From NCBI RefSeq assembly GCF_020667835.1, contig NZ_JAFMPR010000006.1, positions 186,001 to 250,000 on the forward strand: a DNA stretch of 64,000 nt. The letters run 5' to 3'. Origin of the DNA: Roseibaca sp. Y0-43. Its GTDB lineage: Bacteria; Pseudomonadota; Alphaproteobacteria; Rhodobacterales; Rhodobacteraceae. Shown here piece after piece: positions 1-8,386 of this stretch. How positions within the stretch are numbered: position 1 is the stretch's first letter; every line of letters starts with the position of its first letter. The notes beneath the pieces were generated by a model. The model saw only the letters and a program-made list of their open reading frames with translations. It searched no databases and had not been told where the DNA came from. The position numbers and the translations under genes were made by a program.

Positions 1-502
1 GCACCAGCAACTGGTGCGGATTTGTAGGCGCCAGCCGATAGCGCGGGATAGACACTTGCAATGGCCCGTGCCCTGTCTGCGCCCAAAACACGGCACTGTC
101 CGGGTCGTTGCGCAGCATGGCTCCCAGATACTCCGGCACGCCAGCGGCCAGCACCGACAGTATCTCGCGCCCAGCCAGATCATACCAAGCGGCCCCCGGC
201 TGGTTATTCTCAGGGGGCGCGGTGCCAAGGGTCAACTGCATCTCCAGCGCGCGGGCAATGTCGGATTGCATGATCGCGGGCAGATCGGAATCGGGCGCGG
301 CATCTATCCGCGCGATCACCACGCGGGCCGCGTCCAGCGCGCCGCCGGTCATCTGTTGCGTGACCCGCTCGTAATGGCGCTGCACGAAAACCACCGACAG
401 CACGATCTGCAAAAGCAGGATCGGCACGACCACGATCAGCACTGCGCGCCCGAAAAAGCTGCGGGGCAAAATGGTCTTGATCGCGGGCAACGGGTTCAGC
501 AT
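1..502 (-). CDS. Sensor histidine kinase, N-terminal part (partial)
   Basis: Only the first about 167 residues are inside the window; the gene runs off the left edge. The protein opens with a short basic stretch and one strong membrane helix at about residues 15-36 (FGRAVLIVVVPILLLQ). A periplasmic sensor-like region rich in acidic and aliphatic residues follows. This resembles the start of EnvZ-type osmolarity sensor kinases of Rhodobacterales, which have the same LPRSFFGRA-like entry and a QRHYERVTQQM segment after the helix. The HAMP, HisKA and ATPase domains would lie to the left and are not seen. The ATG at 502-500 is chosen as the first in-frame start before the helix. It is divergent from the MBL hydrolase gene, with a 74 bp gap holding both promoters. 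The kinase call is by family resemblance only. Confidence 0.6.
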   Translation of the reverse strand, partial: MLNPLPAIKTILPRSFFGRAVLIVVVPILLLQIVLSVVFVQRHYERVTQQMTGGALDAARVVIARIDAAPDSDLPAIMQSDIARALEMQLTLGTAPPENNQPGAAWYDLAGREILSVLAAGVPEYLGAMLRNDPDSAVFWAQTGHGPLQVSIPRYRLAPTNPHQLLV

Positions 503-576
503 CGGGCAGGTCCAATCGGGTCGGGGCCAACATACACGCTATACAGCCCCATCGCACCGCGATATTTTCCCGGCAT

Positions 577-1458
577 ATGAGCAGCCTGACCCACCTTGCC
601 CCCGACCTGCGCCTGATCCGCTGCAACAACCCGTCGCCGATGACGGGCGACGGCACCAACAGCTATATTCTTGGGTCGGGTGATCTGTGCATCATCGACC
701 CCGGCCCGGACGATCCCGACCATCTGGCGCAGCTCTTGGCCGCGGTTGGGGACGACAAGGTGGCCTGCATACTGGTCACGCACAGCCACAAGGACCACTC
801 GCCGCTGGCCCCTGCCCTTGCCAGCGCCACGGGTGCCCCGGTTTTGGCCTATGGCGACAGCCGCGCGGGGCAAAGCGCACTTATGCAGCGCTTGGCCGCC
901 GAAGGTGTATCGGGCGGCGAGGGTGTCGACCCCGCCTTTCGCCCCGACCGCGACCTGCAAGATGGCGAGGTCGTGGGTTTCGGGCAGAACCGGATCACCG
1001 CCATCTGGACACCGGGGCATATGGGCAATCACATGTGCTTTCAGTGGCGCGACATGATTTTCACGGGCGACCATGTGATGGGCTGGGCCCCGTCGCTCGT
1101 CTCGCCGCCCGATGGGGATATGGGGGCGTATATGGCCTCGCTTGCGAAACTGGCAGACTTGGGCGCGCGGGTGTTTCACTCGGGTCACGGCGCGCCGATC
1201 ACGGACCCCGCCGCCCGAATTGCAGAGCTTACGACCCACCGCAAAGCCCGCGAGAGCGCAATCCTCGCGGAACTTGGCGAAGGCCCGGCGACAATCGACA
1301 AGCTGACCCGGCGGATCTATACCGACCTGAACCCCGCCCTGCACAAAGCCGCCGCGCGGAATGTCTTTGCCCATCTGGTCGACCTGCATAACCGAGAGGT
1401 GGTCAAGGCCCACAAGTCCCTGCACCCGATGGCAGAATTCAGCTTGTTGCAAAGCTGA
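577..1458 (+). CDS. MBL-fold metallo-hydrolase (LACTB2-like)
   Basis: This is a 293-residue cytoplasmic metallo-beta-lactamase-fold hydrolase. The metal motif HxHxDH is visible at residues 69-74 (THSHKDH). It is followed by further ligand positions in TPGHMGNH and FTGDHVMGW. The C-terminal quarter (from about residue 215) is a small helical winged-helix-like region ending in LHPMAEFSLL, as in the LACTB2/endoribonuclease-like branch of the superfamily. Such proteins are often annotated as hydrolase or glyoxalase II-like, and the substrate cannot be told from sequence. It stands alone, divergent from the sensor kinase gene and followed by tRNA-Asn. No clear Shine-Dalgarno sequence precedes the ATG. 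Confidence 0.85.
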   Translation: MSSLTHLAPDLRLIRCNNPSPMTGDGTNSYILGSGDLCIIDPGPDDPDHLAQLLAAVGDDKVACILVTHSHKDHSPLAPALASATGAPVLAYGDSRAGQSALMQRLAAEGVSGGEGVDPAFRPDRDLQDGEVVGFGQNRITAIWTPGHMGNHMCFQWRDMIFTGDHVMGWAPSLVSPPDGDMGAYMASLAKLADLGARVFHSGHGAPITDPAARIAELTTHRKARESAILAELGEGPATIDKLTRRIYTDLNPALHKAAARNVFAHLVDLHNREVVKAHKSLHPMAEFSLLQS

Positions 1459-1519
1459 CAATTTTCTTGCCGATTCCCACTTTACGCCCCCAAACGCAGT
1501 TGCTATAGCGCGCCCATGG

Positions 1520-1594
1520 TCCGGCGTAGCTCAGCGGTAGAGCAGTTGACTGTTAATCAATTGGTCGTAGGTTCGATCCCTACCGCCGGAGCCA
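1520..1594 (+). tRNA. tRNA-Asn (GTT)
   Basis: A complete cloverleaf of 75 nt with encoded CCA. The acceptor stem TCCGGCG pairs with CGCCGGA, followed by discriminator G. The D-arm is GCTC...GAGC, the anticodon loop is CTGTTAA with anticodon GTT, and the T-arm contains GGTTCGATCCC. Confidence 0.96.
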
Positions 1595-1627
1595 TCTTCC
1601 TCTGAATAACCCTTTATCACGCCCTGC

Positions 1628-2839
1628 CTAGAGCAGCCCTGCGCATTGCAGGATCTGGGGGATTTTCTGTTTGACCTTGAAGAATCCAGCCGTCGCATGG
1701 GGGCAGACCAGTCGGTCCCAGTCGCGCTGGACCTCTGTCAGGGTCACGCCTTGCGCGGCCATAGCGGGCGACGCGCTGTCCAGCCAGTCGCGCAGCGGGC
1801 CGCGGGGGACAAAGCCTGTCACGATCTGTTCCGCGCCCGCTTTGGCCGCCCATTTGGCCAAGTCACCCGGCACGCCTGCGCGCAGGGCCGTGGCGTCAGG
1901 GGCAAGCCGGCTGGCCGAGTCCTGAAGCGCTGCGCGTTCGAAATCGGCGACCACGTCTGACACCGGGCCGAGCGAGCGCAGATGGCTCGCTTCCAAGGTT
2001 GCGCTTGCGACGATGTTCAACCCTTCCGGCACGGCCAGCGTGCAATCCTCTTCCGTCAGCAACAAGGCCGTAGGCCGTGCCATGTCAGGCGAGGAGGGCG
2101 TGCGCAGGCCCAAGCGCGGCGGCAGGCCGTCAGGTTCTTCATGCTCCAGCGCCGGGGCGTCTGGGGCCAGATCCGCTTCGCGCGGGGAAAAGCGGCCATC
2201 GGTGAATTTGGCGATGTTCCACGCCTGCGCGGCATAGGTCTTGCCACGCGTGTGCAGCCCGGCAACCCAGCGCCAGCCGAGCGTGTTCGAGGCCGGATCG
2301 CCATCCAACAGGTGGCGCAGGAAGAAATCCGCGCCCAAGCGCCATGGCAGGCCGAAGGTGAATATCCAGATGGACGCGAACCACATCCTTGCGTGGTTGT
2401 GCAGATAACCCGTCTCTGTCAGCTCCTGCGCCCAGGCGTCGAAATAGTCCAGCCCCGTGCGCCCCTCGGTCGCGGCTTGCACCTGTGCGCGTAGCTTGCG
2501 GTCTTCGGCGACAAGCGCCAGATCGCGCTGCAGCCCGTCGCGGTAGCTGTTCCATGTGGTGGGGCGCTGTTCCAGCCAGCCTTTGAAATAGCTGCGCCAG
2601 ACGACCTCTTGAATGAATTTCTCGGCCCCCTCTGGCCCATGCGCGGCCAAGGCGGCGGCGATCACCTCGTCCTCGGACACCAAGCGGCGGCGGATATGCG
2701 GCGAGAGCCGTGACACCGCCCCATGCCGCCCCGGCCCATAATCGGTGTTGCGGCGCTTGGCGTAGCGCGCGCCCATCTCTGGCGTGAAGGCGGCCAGACG
2801 GGCAAGGGCGGCATCGCGGGTCGGTTCTATCTGGGTCAT
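1628..2839 (-). CDS. Photolyase/cryptochrome-like protein with permuted domain order
   Basis: A 403-residue protein. Residues about 1-225 match the helical FAD-binding domain of photolyases and cryptochromes. The key signatures are RLSPHIRRRLVS, a WRSYFKGWLE helix, GYLHNHARMWFASIW, and the ASNTLGWRWVAG segment that contacts FAD. The usual N-terminal alpha/beta antenna domain is absent. Residues about 250-403 after the FAD domain instead look alpha/beta and end with a segment resembling the end of the photolyase antenna domain (GFFKVKQKIP). The order therefore appears swapped. Light-dependent DNA repair or signalling is possible but unproven. The start used is the internal ATG with AGAGGA 7 nt upstream; a longer frame starts 27 nt earlier without a ribosome site. 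It lies downstream of the TRAP operon on the same strand. Confidence 0.75.
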   Translation of the reverse strand: MTQIEPTRDAALARLAAFTPEMGARYAKRRNTDYGPGRHGAVSRLSPHIRRRLVSEDEVIAAALAAHGPEGAEKFIQEVVWRSYFKGWLEQRPTTWNSYRDGLQRDLALVAEDRKLRAQVQAATEGRTGLDYFDAWAQELTETGYLHNHARMWFASIWIFTFGLPWRLGADFFLRHLLDGDPASNTLGWRWVAGLHTRGKTYAAQAWNIAKFTDGRFSPREADLAPDAPALEHEEPDGLPPRLGLRTPSSPDMARPTALLLTEEDCTLAVPEGLNIVASATLEASHLRSLGPVSDVVADFERAALQDSASRLAPDATALRAGVPGDLAKWAAKAGAEQIVTGFVPRGPLRDWLDSASPAMAAQGVTLTEVQRDWDRLVCPHATAGFFKVKQKIPQILQCAGLL

Positions 2840-2902
2840 GCGGTCCTCTTTGGCTTTGGGCGGCAAATGGCGCGCCCAAGGCCAAAGTCAAAGCCACAAG
2901 AC

Positions 2903-4291
2903 CTAGAACAGAACCCCCGGCAACCACAGCACAAGCTGCGGGAACATGAACAAGAGCACGATGGCCGTGATCTGCAACAGCACGAAGGGGATCGCGCCCT
3001 TGTAGATCATACCGGTCGTGACCGAATTCGGGGCCACGCCGCGCAGGTAGAACAGCGCGAAGCCGAAGGGTGGCGTCAGGAAGCTGGTTTGCAGGTTCAC
3101 CCCGATCATCACGCCCAGCCAGACCGGGTCGACCCCCAGCATCAGCAGCGTCGGCGCGGTAATCGGCAGCACGATGAAGATGATCTCGAACGTATCAAGG
3201 ATAAAGCCCAGAACGAACATCAGCACCATGACGGTAATCATCGCACCCATCGCGCCGCCCGGCATGGCCGACAGGAATTCGTGCACCAGATCGTCGCCGC
3301 CCATCTGGCGGAAGACGATGGCGAAGACCGACGCGCCGAAGAGGATGATGAAGATCATCGAGGTGATGACCGCCGTGCGGCGCGCCACATCGACGAAAAC
3401 CTGACCGCTCAGGCGGCGGCGCAGCGCGGCCAGAATGGTGGCCCCGACGGCGCCGACCGACGCGGCCTCTGTTGGTGTCGCGATACCGCCCAAGATCGAC
3501 CCAAGCACGGCGAAGATCAGCAAAAGCGGCGGGATCAGCGCGGTCACGATTTCGCGGCCCAGTCCGGCCTTTTCTTCGGGCGGGATGGGCGTTGCGGGGC
3601 AGCTTTCGGGCCGCACCACCGCCATGAACAGGATATAGGTGATATAGAGTGCTACCATCACCAAGCCCGGAATGAACGCACCCGCGAAGAGGTCGCCCAC
3701 AGACACCGTGGTGGGTGCGAAATTCCCAAGGCTCATCTGGACCTGGCTGTGCATCCCCGCGATCATGTCGCCCATGAAGATCAGCACGGTCGAGGGCGGG
3801 ATGATCTGCCCAAGCGTGCCGCTGGCGCAGATGGCCCCGCAGGCCAGCTTGGGGTCATAGCCCGCGCGCATCATCGCGGGCAGCGAAATCAGGCCCATCG
3901 TCACCACGGTCGCGCCCACCACGCCGGTGCTGGCGGCCAGAAGCGCGCCCACAAGGATAACCGATATGCCAAGCCCGCCGCGCATATTGCCAAACAGGCG
4001 GCCCATGGTGGACAGAAGCTGTTCTGCAATATTCGAGCGTTCCAGCATCACGCCCATGAAGATGAACAAGGGCACCGCGACCAGCACCTCGTTCAGCATG
4101 TAGCCCGTGTAGCGGCCTGCCAAAGAACGCAGGTTCGACATGTCGAACACGCCGAAATAGAGGCCCGCGAAGGCAAACAGAATAGACGTGCCCGCCAGCG
4201 TGAAGGCCACCGGAAAGCCCAGCAGCAGGAAACCGATCACGCCAAGGAACATTGTCCCGGCGAGGATCTCGCCAATCAAAACCGGATCCAT
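2903..4291 (-). CDS. dctM: TRAP transporter large permease (DctM)
   Basis: A 462-residue inner-membrane protein with about 12 hydrophobic segments. It is the large ion-coupled subunit of a tripartite ATP-independent periplasmic transporter. Typical DctM signatures are the N-terminal GFPVAFTLAGTS helix, VPLFIFMGVMLE, GTLGQIIPPSTVLI and the C-terminal NLQTSFLTPPFGFALFYLRG. The start is the ATG one base after the stop of the small permease gene, giving tight translational coupling. A longer frame reaches back into that gene but would add a basic, non-membrane leader. Together with the small permease and the binding protein it forms one transporter. Confidence 0.93.
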   Translation of the reverse strand: MDPVLIGEILAGTMFLGVIGFLLLGFPVAFTLAGTSILFAFAGLYFGVFDMSNLRSLAGRYTGYMLNEVLVAVPLFIFMGVMLERSNIAEQLLSTMGRLFGNMRGGLGISVILVGALLAASTGVVGATVVTMGLISLPAMMRAGYDPKLACGAICASGTLGQIIPPSTVLIFMGDMIAGMHSQVQMSLGNFAPTTVSVGDLFAGAFIPGLVMVALYITYILFMAVVRPESCPATPIPPEEKAGLGREIVTALIPPLLLIFAVLGSILGGIATPTEAASVGAVGATILAALRRRLSGQVFVDVARRTAVITSMIFIILFGASVFAIVFRQMGGDDLVHEFLSAMPGGAMGAMITVMVLMFVLGFILDTFEIIFIVLPITAPTLLMLGVDPVWLGVMIGVNLQTSFLTPPFGFALFYLRGVAPNSVTTGMIYKGAIPFVLLQITAIVLLFMFPQLVLWLPGVLF

Positions 4292-4292
4292 G

Positions 4293-4853
4293 TCAGGCGT
4301 TCTCCGTCTCGTATTGGTAGCGGTAGTCTTCGGGCACAAGGTCTTCGCGACCCGCGATAATCAGGATCGACCGGATCGCCATCGCGATCCCCTGCAACCC
4401 GATCAGCGCCGCGAACACCAGAATGAAGCTTTTCAGCACGAACAGACCCGGCATCCCGCCGGGGTTCGCCGAGCCCTCAAGCAGGCCGATGGAGCGTTCG
4501 ACAAAGGTGAAGGAATAAATCCAGACCACTGCGGCAAAGGGCATGAGGAAGATCGCGACGCCCAGCAGGTCCATCCACGCCTTGCGCAGCGTGCTGGCGG
4601 GCCGAAAGAAGATGTCCACGCGCACATGGTCGTTGCGATACAGGCCATAGCCCGCCACGGCGGTGAACATCACGCCGTTCAGCCATGGGTAAAGGTCTTG
4701 CATCCACAACCGGGTATTGGCGAACAGGTAGCGTTCGACCACCACCCAGAAACACACAAGGACGATCCCCACCGACAACCACATGAAGGTGTTGCCGACA
4801 AGGCGGTTCAGCGCGTTGATCGCTTTCATGAGTGCGGCGAGTGCGGTCATCAT
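4293..4853 (-). CDS. dctQ: TRAP transporter small permease (DctQ)
   Basis: A 186-residue membrane protein with four hydrophobic segments (near residues 22-42, 62-80, 98-118 and 138-160). It is the small membrane subunit that partners DctM in TRAP transporters. The segment RLWMQDLYPWLNGVMFTAVAGYGL is characteristic of the mannitol/2-oxoacid-type DctQ branch. It lies between the binding-protein gene, separated by a terminator-like hairpin, and dctM, which starts one base after its stop. Confidence 0.9.
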   Translation of the reverse strand: MMTALAALMKAINALNRLVGNTFMWLSVGIVLVCFWVVVERYLFANTRLWMQDLYPWLNGVMFTAVAGYGLYRNDHVRVDIFFRPASTLRKAWMDLLGVAIFLMPFAAVVWIYSFTFVERSIGLLEGSANPGGMPGLFVLKSFILVFAALIGLQGIAMAIRSILIIAGREDLVPEDYRYQYETENA

Positions 4854-4884
4854 GGCCCTCGTGATCGGATGCTTGGTTGCCCAA

Positions 4885-4911
4885 AAGGCCCCGGATCACG
4901 TCCGGGGCCTT
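4885..4911 (-). terminator. Hairpin between TRAP binding protein and permease genes
   Basis: A perfect 11 bp stem: AAGGCCCCGGA at 4885-4895 and TCCGGGGCCTT at 4901-4911, with a 5 nt loop. On the minus strand it is followed by TTTTGGG. It may act as a partial terminator or an mRNA 3' stabiliser that gives more binding protein than permease. Its core matches the palindromes at 29180-29200 and 29222-29246. Confidence 0.6.
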
Positions 4912-4934
4912 CGGGATTGGCTTTGCGATTGGCC

Positions 4935-6044
4935 TTAGCCCAGGTCGGAAATATCGAAATATTTCTGACGCGCCAGGGCGTAGGTCAGGTCCGTGCGCTC
5001 GGTGCGGGTGCGCAGCACGTTCAGGTTGCTGACATAGCTTTGCGCGACCTTCTTGGTCAGCTCGTCACCACCTTCGAGGATTTCGCTCAGCAGCTCTTTC
5101 GCAGCATTCGCGCCACCCTGCCAGATTTCTTCCGGCCAGTTCTCGTGCACGATGACGCCATGGTTCTCGACCATGTCGGCCAGCGCGATCGGGTCATTGG
5201 CATAGAATTCCGACGGAACCTGATCGTATTCCGCTTGGCAGGCATCGCGAACAATGGCTTGCAGGTTCGCGGGCAGCGCCTGAAACTTGGCCTTGTCCAC
5301 CACAACCTCGGTCGCCAGACCCGGCTCGTTGAAAGAGCTGGTGTAGTAGTGCTTGCGCAGCTGGTGGAAGCCCAGCGCACGGTCATTGTAGGGGCCGACG
5401 AATTCGGCGGCATCCAGCGCGCCCGATTGCAGCGCTTGGAAAATCTCGCCACCAGCAAGGTTCGTGACCGATGCGCCCATCTTCTGCCAGACCTGACCAC
5501 CAAGGCCGGGGGTGCGGAAGCGTAGACCCTGAATATCGGCCAGACCGGTCAGCTCTTGGTTAAACCAGCCACCAGCCTGCGTGCCGGTATCGCCCGACAG
5601 GAAGCCCTGAACGCCGAACTGGTCATAGATTTCGTCCCACAGCTCCTGGCCGCCGCCGTAACGCACCCATGCCGCCAATTCGCGCGAGGTCATACCGAAG
5701 GGAACGCCGGTGAAGAAGGACAGGCCGACGGACTTGTTCTGCCAGTAATAGGCGGCACCATGGCTCATCTCGGCAGAGCCGTCGATGACAGCGTCCAGCG
5801 ATTGCAGCGCCGGCACCATTTCGCCGGCAGCGAACACTTCAACCGTCAGCGCACCGTCAGAGGCCGCGGTGATACGGTCGGCCACGCGCTGCGCGCCGGT
5901 GCCCAGACCGGGGAAATTGCGCGGCCATGTCGTGACCATGCGCCAAGTGATGTTGCCTTGCGCCACCGCGGGCGCGGCAAGGGTCGAGGCTGCGGCAGCC
6001 GTGCCGCCCAGCGCCGATGTCTTCAGAAAAGAACGACGATCCAT
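4935..6044 (-). CDS. dctP: TRAP transporter periplasmic binding protein (TakP/DctP family)
   Basis: A 369-residue substrate-binding protein. It begins with a twin-arginine-type signal (DRRSFLK, an alanine-rich stretch and APAVAQG), so export is probably by Tat and the mature protein starts near residue 30. The body carries the TakP/mannitol-type DctP features: ITWRMVTTWPRNFPGLG at the mature start, GAAYYWQNKS, and the ligand-facing segment GLRFRTPGLGGQVW. The branch includes binders of 2-oxoacids, lactate and mannitol-type sugars, so the ligand is uncertain. A LacI-type operator lies 96 bp upstream of the start, which suggests control by a sugar or sugar-acid signal. First gene of the dctP-dctQ-dctM operon. 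Confidence 0.9.
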   Translation of the reverse strand: MDRRSFLKTSALGGTAAAASTLAAPAVAQGNITWRMVTTWPRNFPGLGTGAQRVADRITAASDGALTVEVFAAGEMVPALQSLDAVIDGSAEMSHGAAYYWQNKSVGLSFFTGVPFGMTSRELAAWVRYGGGQELWDEIYDQFGVQGFLSGDTGTQAGGWFNQELTGLADIQGLRFRTPGLGGQVWQKMGASVTNLAGGEIFQALQSGALDAAEFVGPYNDRALGFHQLRKHYYTSSFNEPGLATEVVVDKAKFQALPANLQAIVRDACQAEYDQVPSEFYANDPIALADMVENHGVIVHENWPEEIWQGGANAAKELLSEILEGGDELTKKVAQSYVSNLNVLRTRTERTDLTYALARQKYFDISDLG

Positions 6045-6139
6045 TCTTACTCCTCCCGAGTTATCATTCAGGCAGTGTTCTGCCCGTGCGCGAACTTAGA
6101 CCACAGCCCGCGACCGGAGTGAACAAAAAACCTTACCAA

Positions 6140-6153
6140 TGTTATCGATAACA
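6140..6153. promoter_or_regulatory. LacI-type operator candidate upstream of TRAP operon
   Basis: A perfect 14 bp palindrome, TGTTATCGATAACA, centred on CG. This is the form typical of LacI/GalR-family operators. It sits between the end of trhO and the start of dctP, about 96 bp before the dctP ATG. No LacI-type regulator gene is present in the window. Confidence 0.6.
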
Positions 6154-6168
6154 CGCCGCATCATTGCC

Positions 6169-7071
6169 TCAGCGGCCCAGATGCAATTCGCCCCGCTCTG
6201 CGGCCAAGGCGATCTGGCGCTGGCGTTCGCGAAATCCCTCGCGCCGCTCGGGGCTGAATTCATCGACGCAATGGTGACACTGCACGCCCTCTTCGTATTC
6301 GGGGCGCTTGGTGTCTTCGGGCCAAAGCGGGCGGCGGCAGGCATGGCACATGATATGCGGGCCGGGCTTTAGCCCATGCTCGACCGAAACACGCTGATCG
6401 AACACGAAACACGCGCCCTTCCACAGGCTTTGCTCTGGCGGCACGTCCTCCAGATATTTCAGGATGCCGCCCTTTAGATGATAGACCTCTTGCACCCCCT
6501 GCCCCAGCAGGTAGTTGGTCGATTTCTCGCAGCGAATGCCGCCCGTGCAGAACATGGCAATCCGCTTGTTGTGAAAGCGGTGGCGGTTTTCCTCCCACCA
6601 TTGCGGGAATTCGCCAAAGGCCTTGGTGCCCGGATCAATCGCGCCTTCAAACGTGCCGATGGCAACCTCGTAATCATTGCGCGTGTCGATCACAGCCACA
6701 TCGGGCGCGCTGATAAGGTCGTTCCAGTCGGCGGGGTCCACATAATGCCCGGTGCCCGCGCGCGGATCGACATCGGGCTGGCCCATGGTGACGATCTCGC
6801 GCTTCAGCCGCACCTTCATGCGGCCGAAGGGCATCTCGGGCGCGTGGCTTTCCTTCCACTCCAGCCCGGCACAGCCCGGAAGTGCGCGAATATGGGCTAG
6901 AACCGCATCAATCCCGTCGCGCGTGCCCGCAATCGTGCCGTTGATCCCCTCTTGCGCCAACAAGAGAGAGCCCTTGACCTCTTTGGCGCAGCACAAGGCC
7001 GCCAACGGCCCTTTCAACGCCGAAGGGTCATCGAAACGGGTGAAATGGTATAGCGCGGCGACGGTAAACAT
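6169..7071 (-). CDS. trhO: tRNA uridine(34) hydroxylase TrhO (rhodanese-like)
   Basis: A 300-residue cytoplasmic protein of the TrhO (YceA/UPF0176) family. The family forms 5-hydroxyuridine at the wobble position of certain tRNAs. The N-terminal acylphosphatase-like part ([17 protein letters not shown]) is followed by a rhodanese domain with the active-site loop [12 protein letters not shown]-terminal pair of CxxC motifs (CHACRR and CHHC) probably binds zinc. The start at 7071 has GGAG a few bases upstream; a longer open frame extends 44 codons further but runs into the neighbouring gene region. It lies downstream of the flavodoxin-like gene on the same strand, with a 52 bp gap. Confidence 0.92.
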   Translation of the reverse strand: MFTVAALYHFTRFDDPSALKGPLAALCCAKEVKGSLLLAQEGINGTIAGTRDGIDAVLAHIRALPGCAGLEWKESHAPEMPFGRMKVRLKREIVTMGQPDVDPRAGTGHYVDPADWNDLISAPDVAVIDTRNDYEVAIGTFEGAIDPGTKAFGEFPQWWEENRHRFHNKRIAMFCTGGIRCEKSTNYLLGQGVQEVYHLKGGILKYLEDVPPEQSLWKGACFVFDQRVSVEHGLKPGPHIMCHACRRPLWPEDTKRPEYEEGVQCHHCVDEFSPERREGFRERQRQIALAAERGELHLGR

Positions 7072-7123
7072 GGCGGCTCCATAAATCCCGATCCGTGTCA
7101 TCGCAAGACTGAAGGCAGCGGTG

Positions 7124-7651
7124 TCAGGCCTCCAGCCACGAATCGACAACGCGGCCCAGATCGGCCCAATCGGTATATTCGTGATCCACGTCCAGATCGG
7201 CATCGGGGTCTTTCTTGGCCACGATCCGCCGCATGATGAACCTTGTAAGCATGTCGTATCTCGACGGCGTGTAGGCCCCGGCGGTATGTTCTACCCGCGA
7301 CGGCGTCCAGCCTGTTGCCTGCGCCAGATCCTGTTCGATCTTGGCCAAGGCCCGCCAATCGTCGGAATCGTGCCCGGCTGCGGCCAAGGACACCGGCAGG
7401 AACAAGGTCGGATGCGCCCCAAGCCAGCCAGCATGGGCCGCCGCGAACTCTGCCAGCGCGGGCTTGAACTGACCGACATGGATGGAGGCCACAAGAACGG
7501 CGCGGTCGAACCGGGCCATCTCCAACCCATCCGCATCGTCTAACGCCAAAAGCTCGCTCGAGTGTCCCGCATCCGCGGCCCGGTCCGCGATCCAGCGGGC
7601 AATCTTGCGCGATTGCCCTTCCTTGGTGGCATAGCCGACGAGAATCTTCAT
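7124..7651 (-). CDS. Flavodoxin-domain protein (HemG-like)
   Basis: A 175-residue protein starting [21 protein letters not shown], the FMN-phosphate-binding loop of flavodoxin-fold proteins (TKEGQS in place of the T/SxTGxT form). The middle ([15 protein letters not shown]) and the C-terminal [20 protein letters not shown] segment match the protoporphyrinogen-oxidase HemG/flavodoxin-domain family. HemG converts protoporphyrinogen IX to protoporphyrin IX, but many relatives are untested, so the specific role is open. A strong ribosome site, AGGAGGG, precedes the chosen ATG. It is divergent from pncA across about 138 bp. Confidence 0.75.
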   Translation of the reverse strand: MKILVGYATKEGQSRKIARWIADRAADAGHSSELLALDDADGLEMARFDRAVLVASIHVGQFKPALAEFAAAHAGWLGAHPTLFLPVSLAAAGHDSDDWRALAKIEQDLAQATGWTPSRVEHTAGAYTPSRYDMLTRFIMRRIVAKKDPDADLDVDHEYTDWADLGRVVDSWLEA

Positions 7652-7789
7652 ATCCGACCCTCCTGAACGTGATGGCGGCAAAATAGCAGCTATGCGGCCC
7701 GCGGGGATTGATACACGTCAAAACGACCCCGTTGCAGATATGGCTTCAACGCTTAGGATAGGCGCGACCGCATAAGCGAAAGGCCGAAC

Positions 7790-8383
7790 ATGCACGCCCT
7801 GATCGTCATCGACCTGCAAAACGATTTCTGCCCCGGCGGCGCTCTGGCCGTGACAGACGGCGACCAGATCGTGCCCGGCGTGAATGCCCGCATGGCAGAG
7901 GCCGAGGCCGTGATCCTGACGCAAGACTGGCACCCGGCCGATCACAGCTCTTTCGCCAGCCAGCACGCAGGCCGCGCGCCGATGCAGATGGTGGACATGC
8001 CCTATGGCCCCCAAGTGCTGTGGCCGGACCATTGCGTGCAAGGGTCACACGGGGCGGCATTCCACGCGGGGCTGAACACCGAGCACGCCGACCTGATTAT
8101 CCGCAAAGGGTTCCGCCGCCAGATCGACAGCTATTCGGCGTTTTTCGAGAATGACCAGAAAACCCCCACCGGGCTGGAAGGGTATCTGCGCACGCGTGGG
8201 CTGACCGAGTTGGAATTCGTGGGCCTTGCCACCGATTTTTGCGTGGCATGGTCGGCGATTGATGCCGCGAAGCTGGGCTTCAAGGTGCGCGTGCTGACCA
8301 GCCTGTGCCGGGGGATCGACCTGAACGGGTCCATGGCCAAGGCCGCAGAGCAGATGCGCGGTGCCGGCGTGGAGTTGGCCTGA
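7790..8383 (+). CDS. pncA: Nicotinamidase
   Basis: A 197-residue amidohydrolase of the isochorismatase fold that converts nicotinamide to nicotinate in NAD salvage. The catalytic triad is visible: Asp8 in VIDLQNDF, Lys106 in RKGFRR and Cys151 in GLATDFCV. The metal-binding region is QDWHPADH (Asp46, His48, His52). It is followed after 3 bases by pncB, the next enzyme of the same pathway, so the two form a bicistronic salvage operon. Confidence 0.96.
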   Translation: MHALIVIDLQNDFCPGGALAVTDGDQIVPGVNARMAEAEAVILTQDWHPADHSSFASQHAGRAPMQMVDMPYGPQVLWPDHCVQGSHGAAFHAGLNTEHADLIIRKGFRRQIDSYSAFFENDQKTPTGLEGYLRTRGLTELEFVGLATDFCVAWSAIDAAKLGFKVRVLTSLCRGIDLNGSMAKAAEQMRGAGVELA

Positions 8384-8386
8384 CCC

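Noticed and set aside
2723-4360. Plus-strand open frame of 545 codons
   Set aside because: Antisense of dctM with the same low-complexity His/Gln/Arg composition; no ribosome site.
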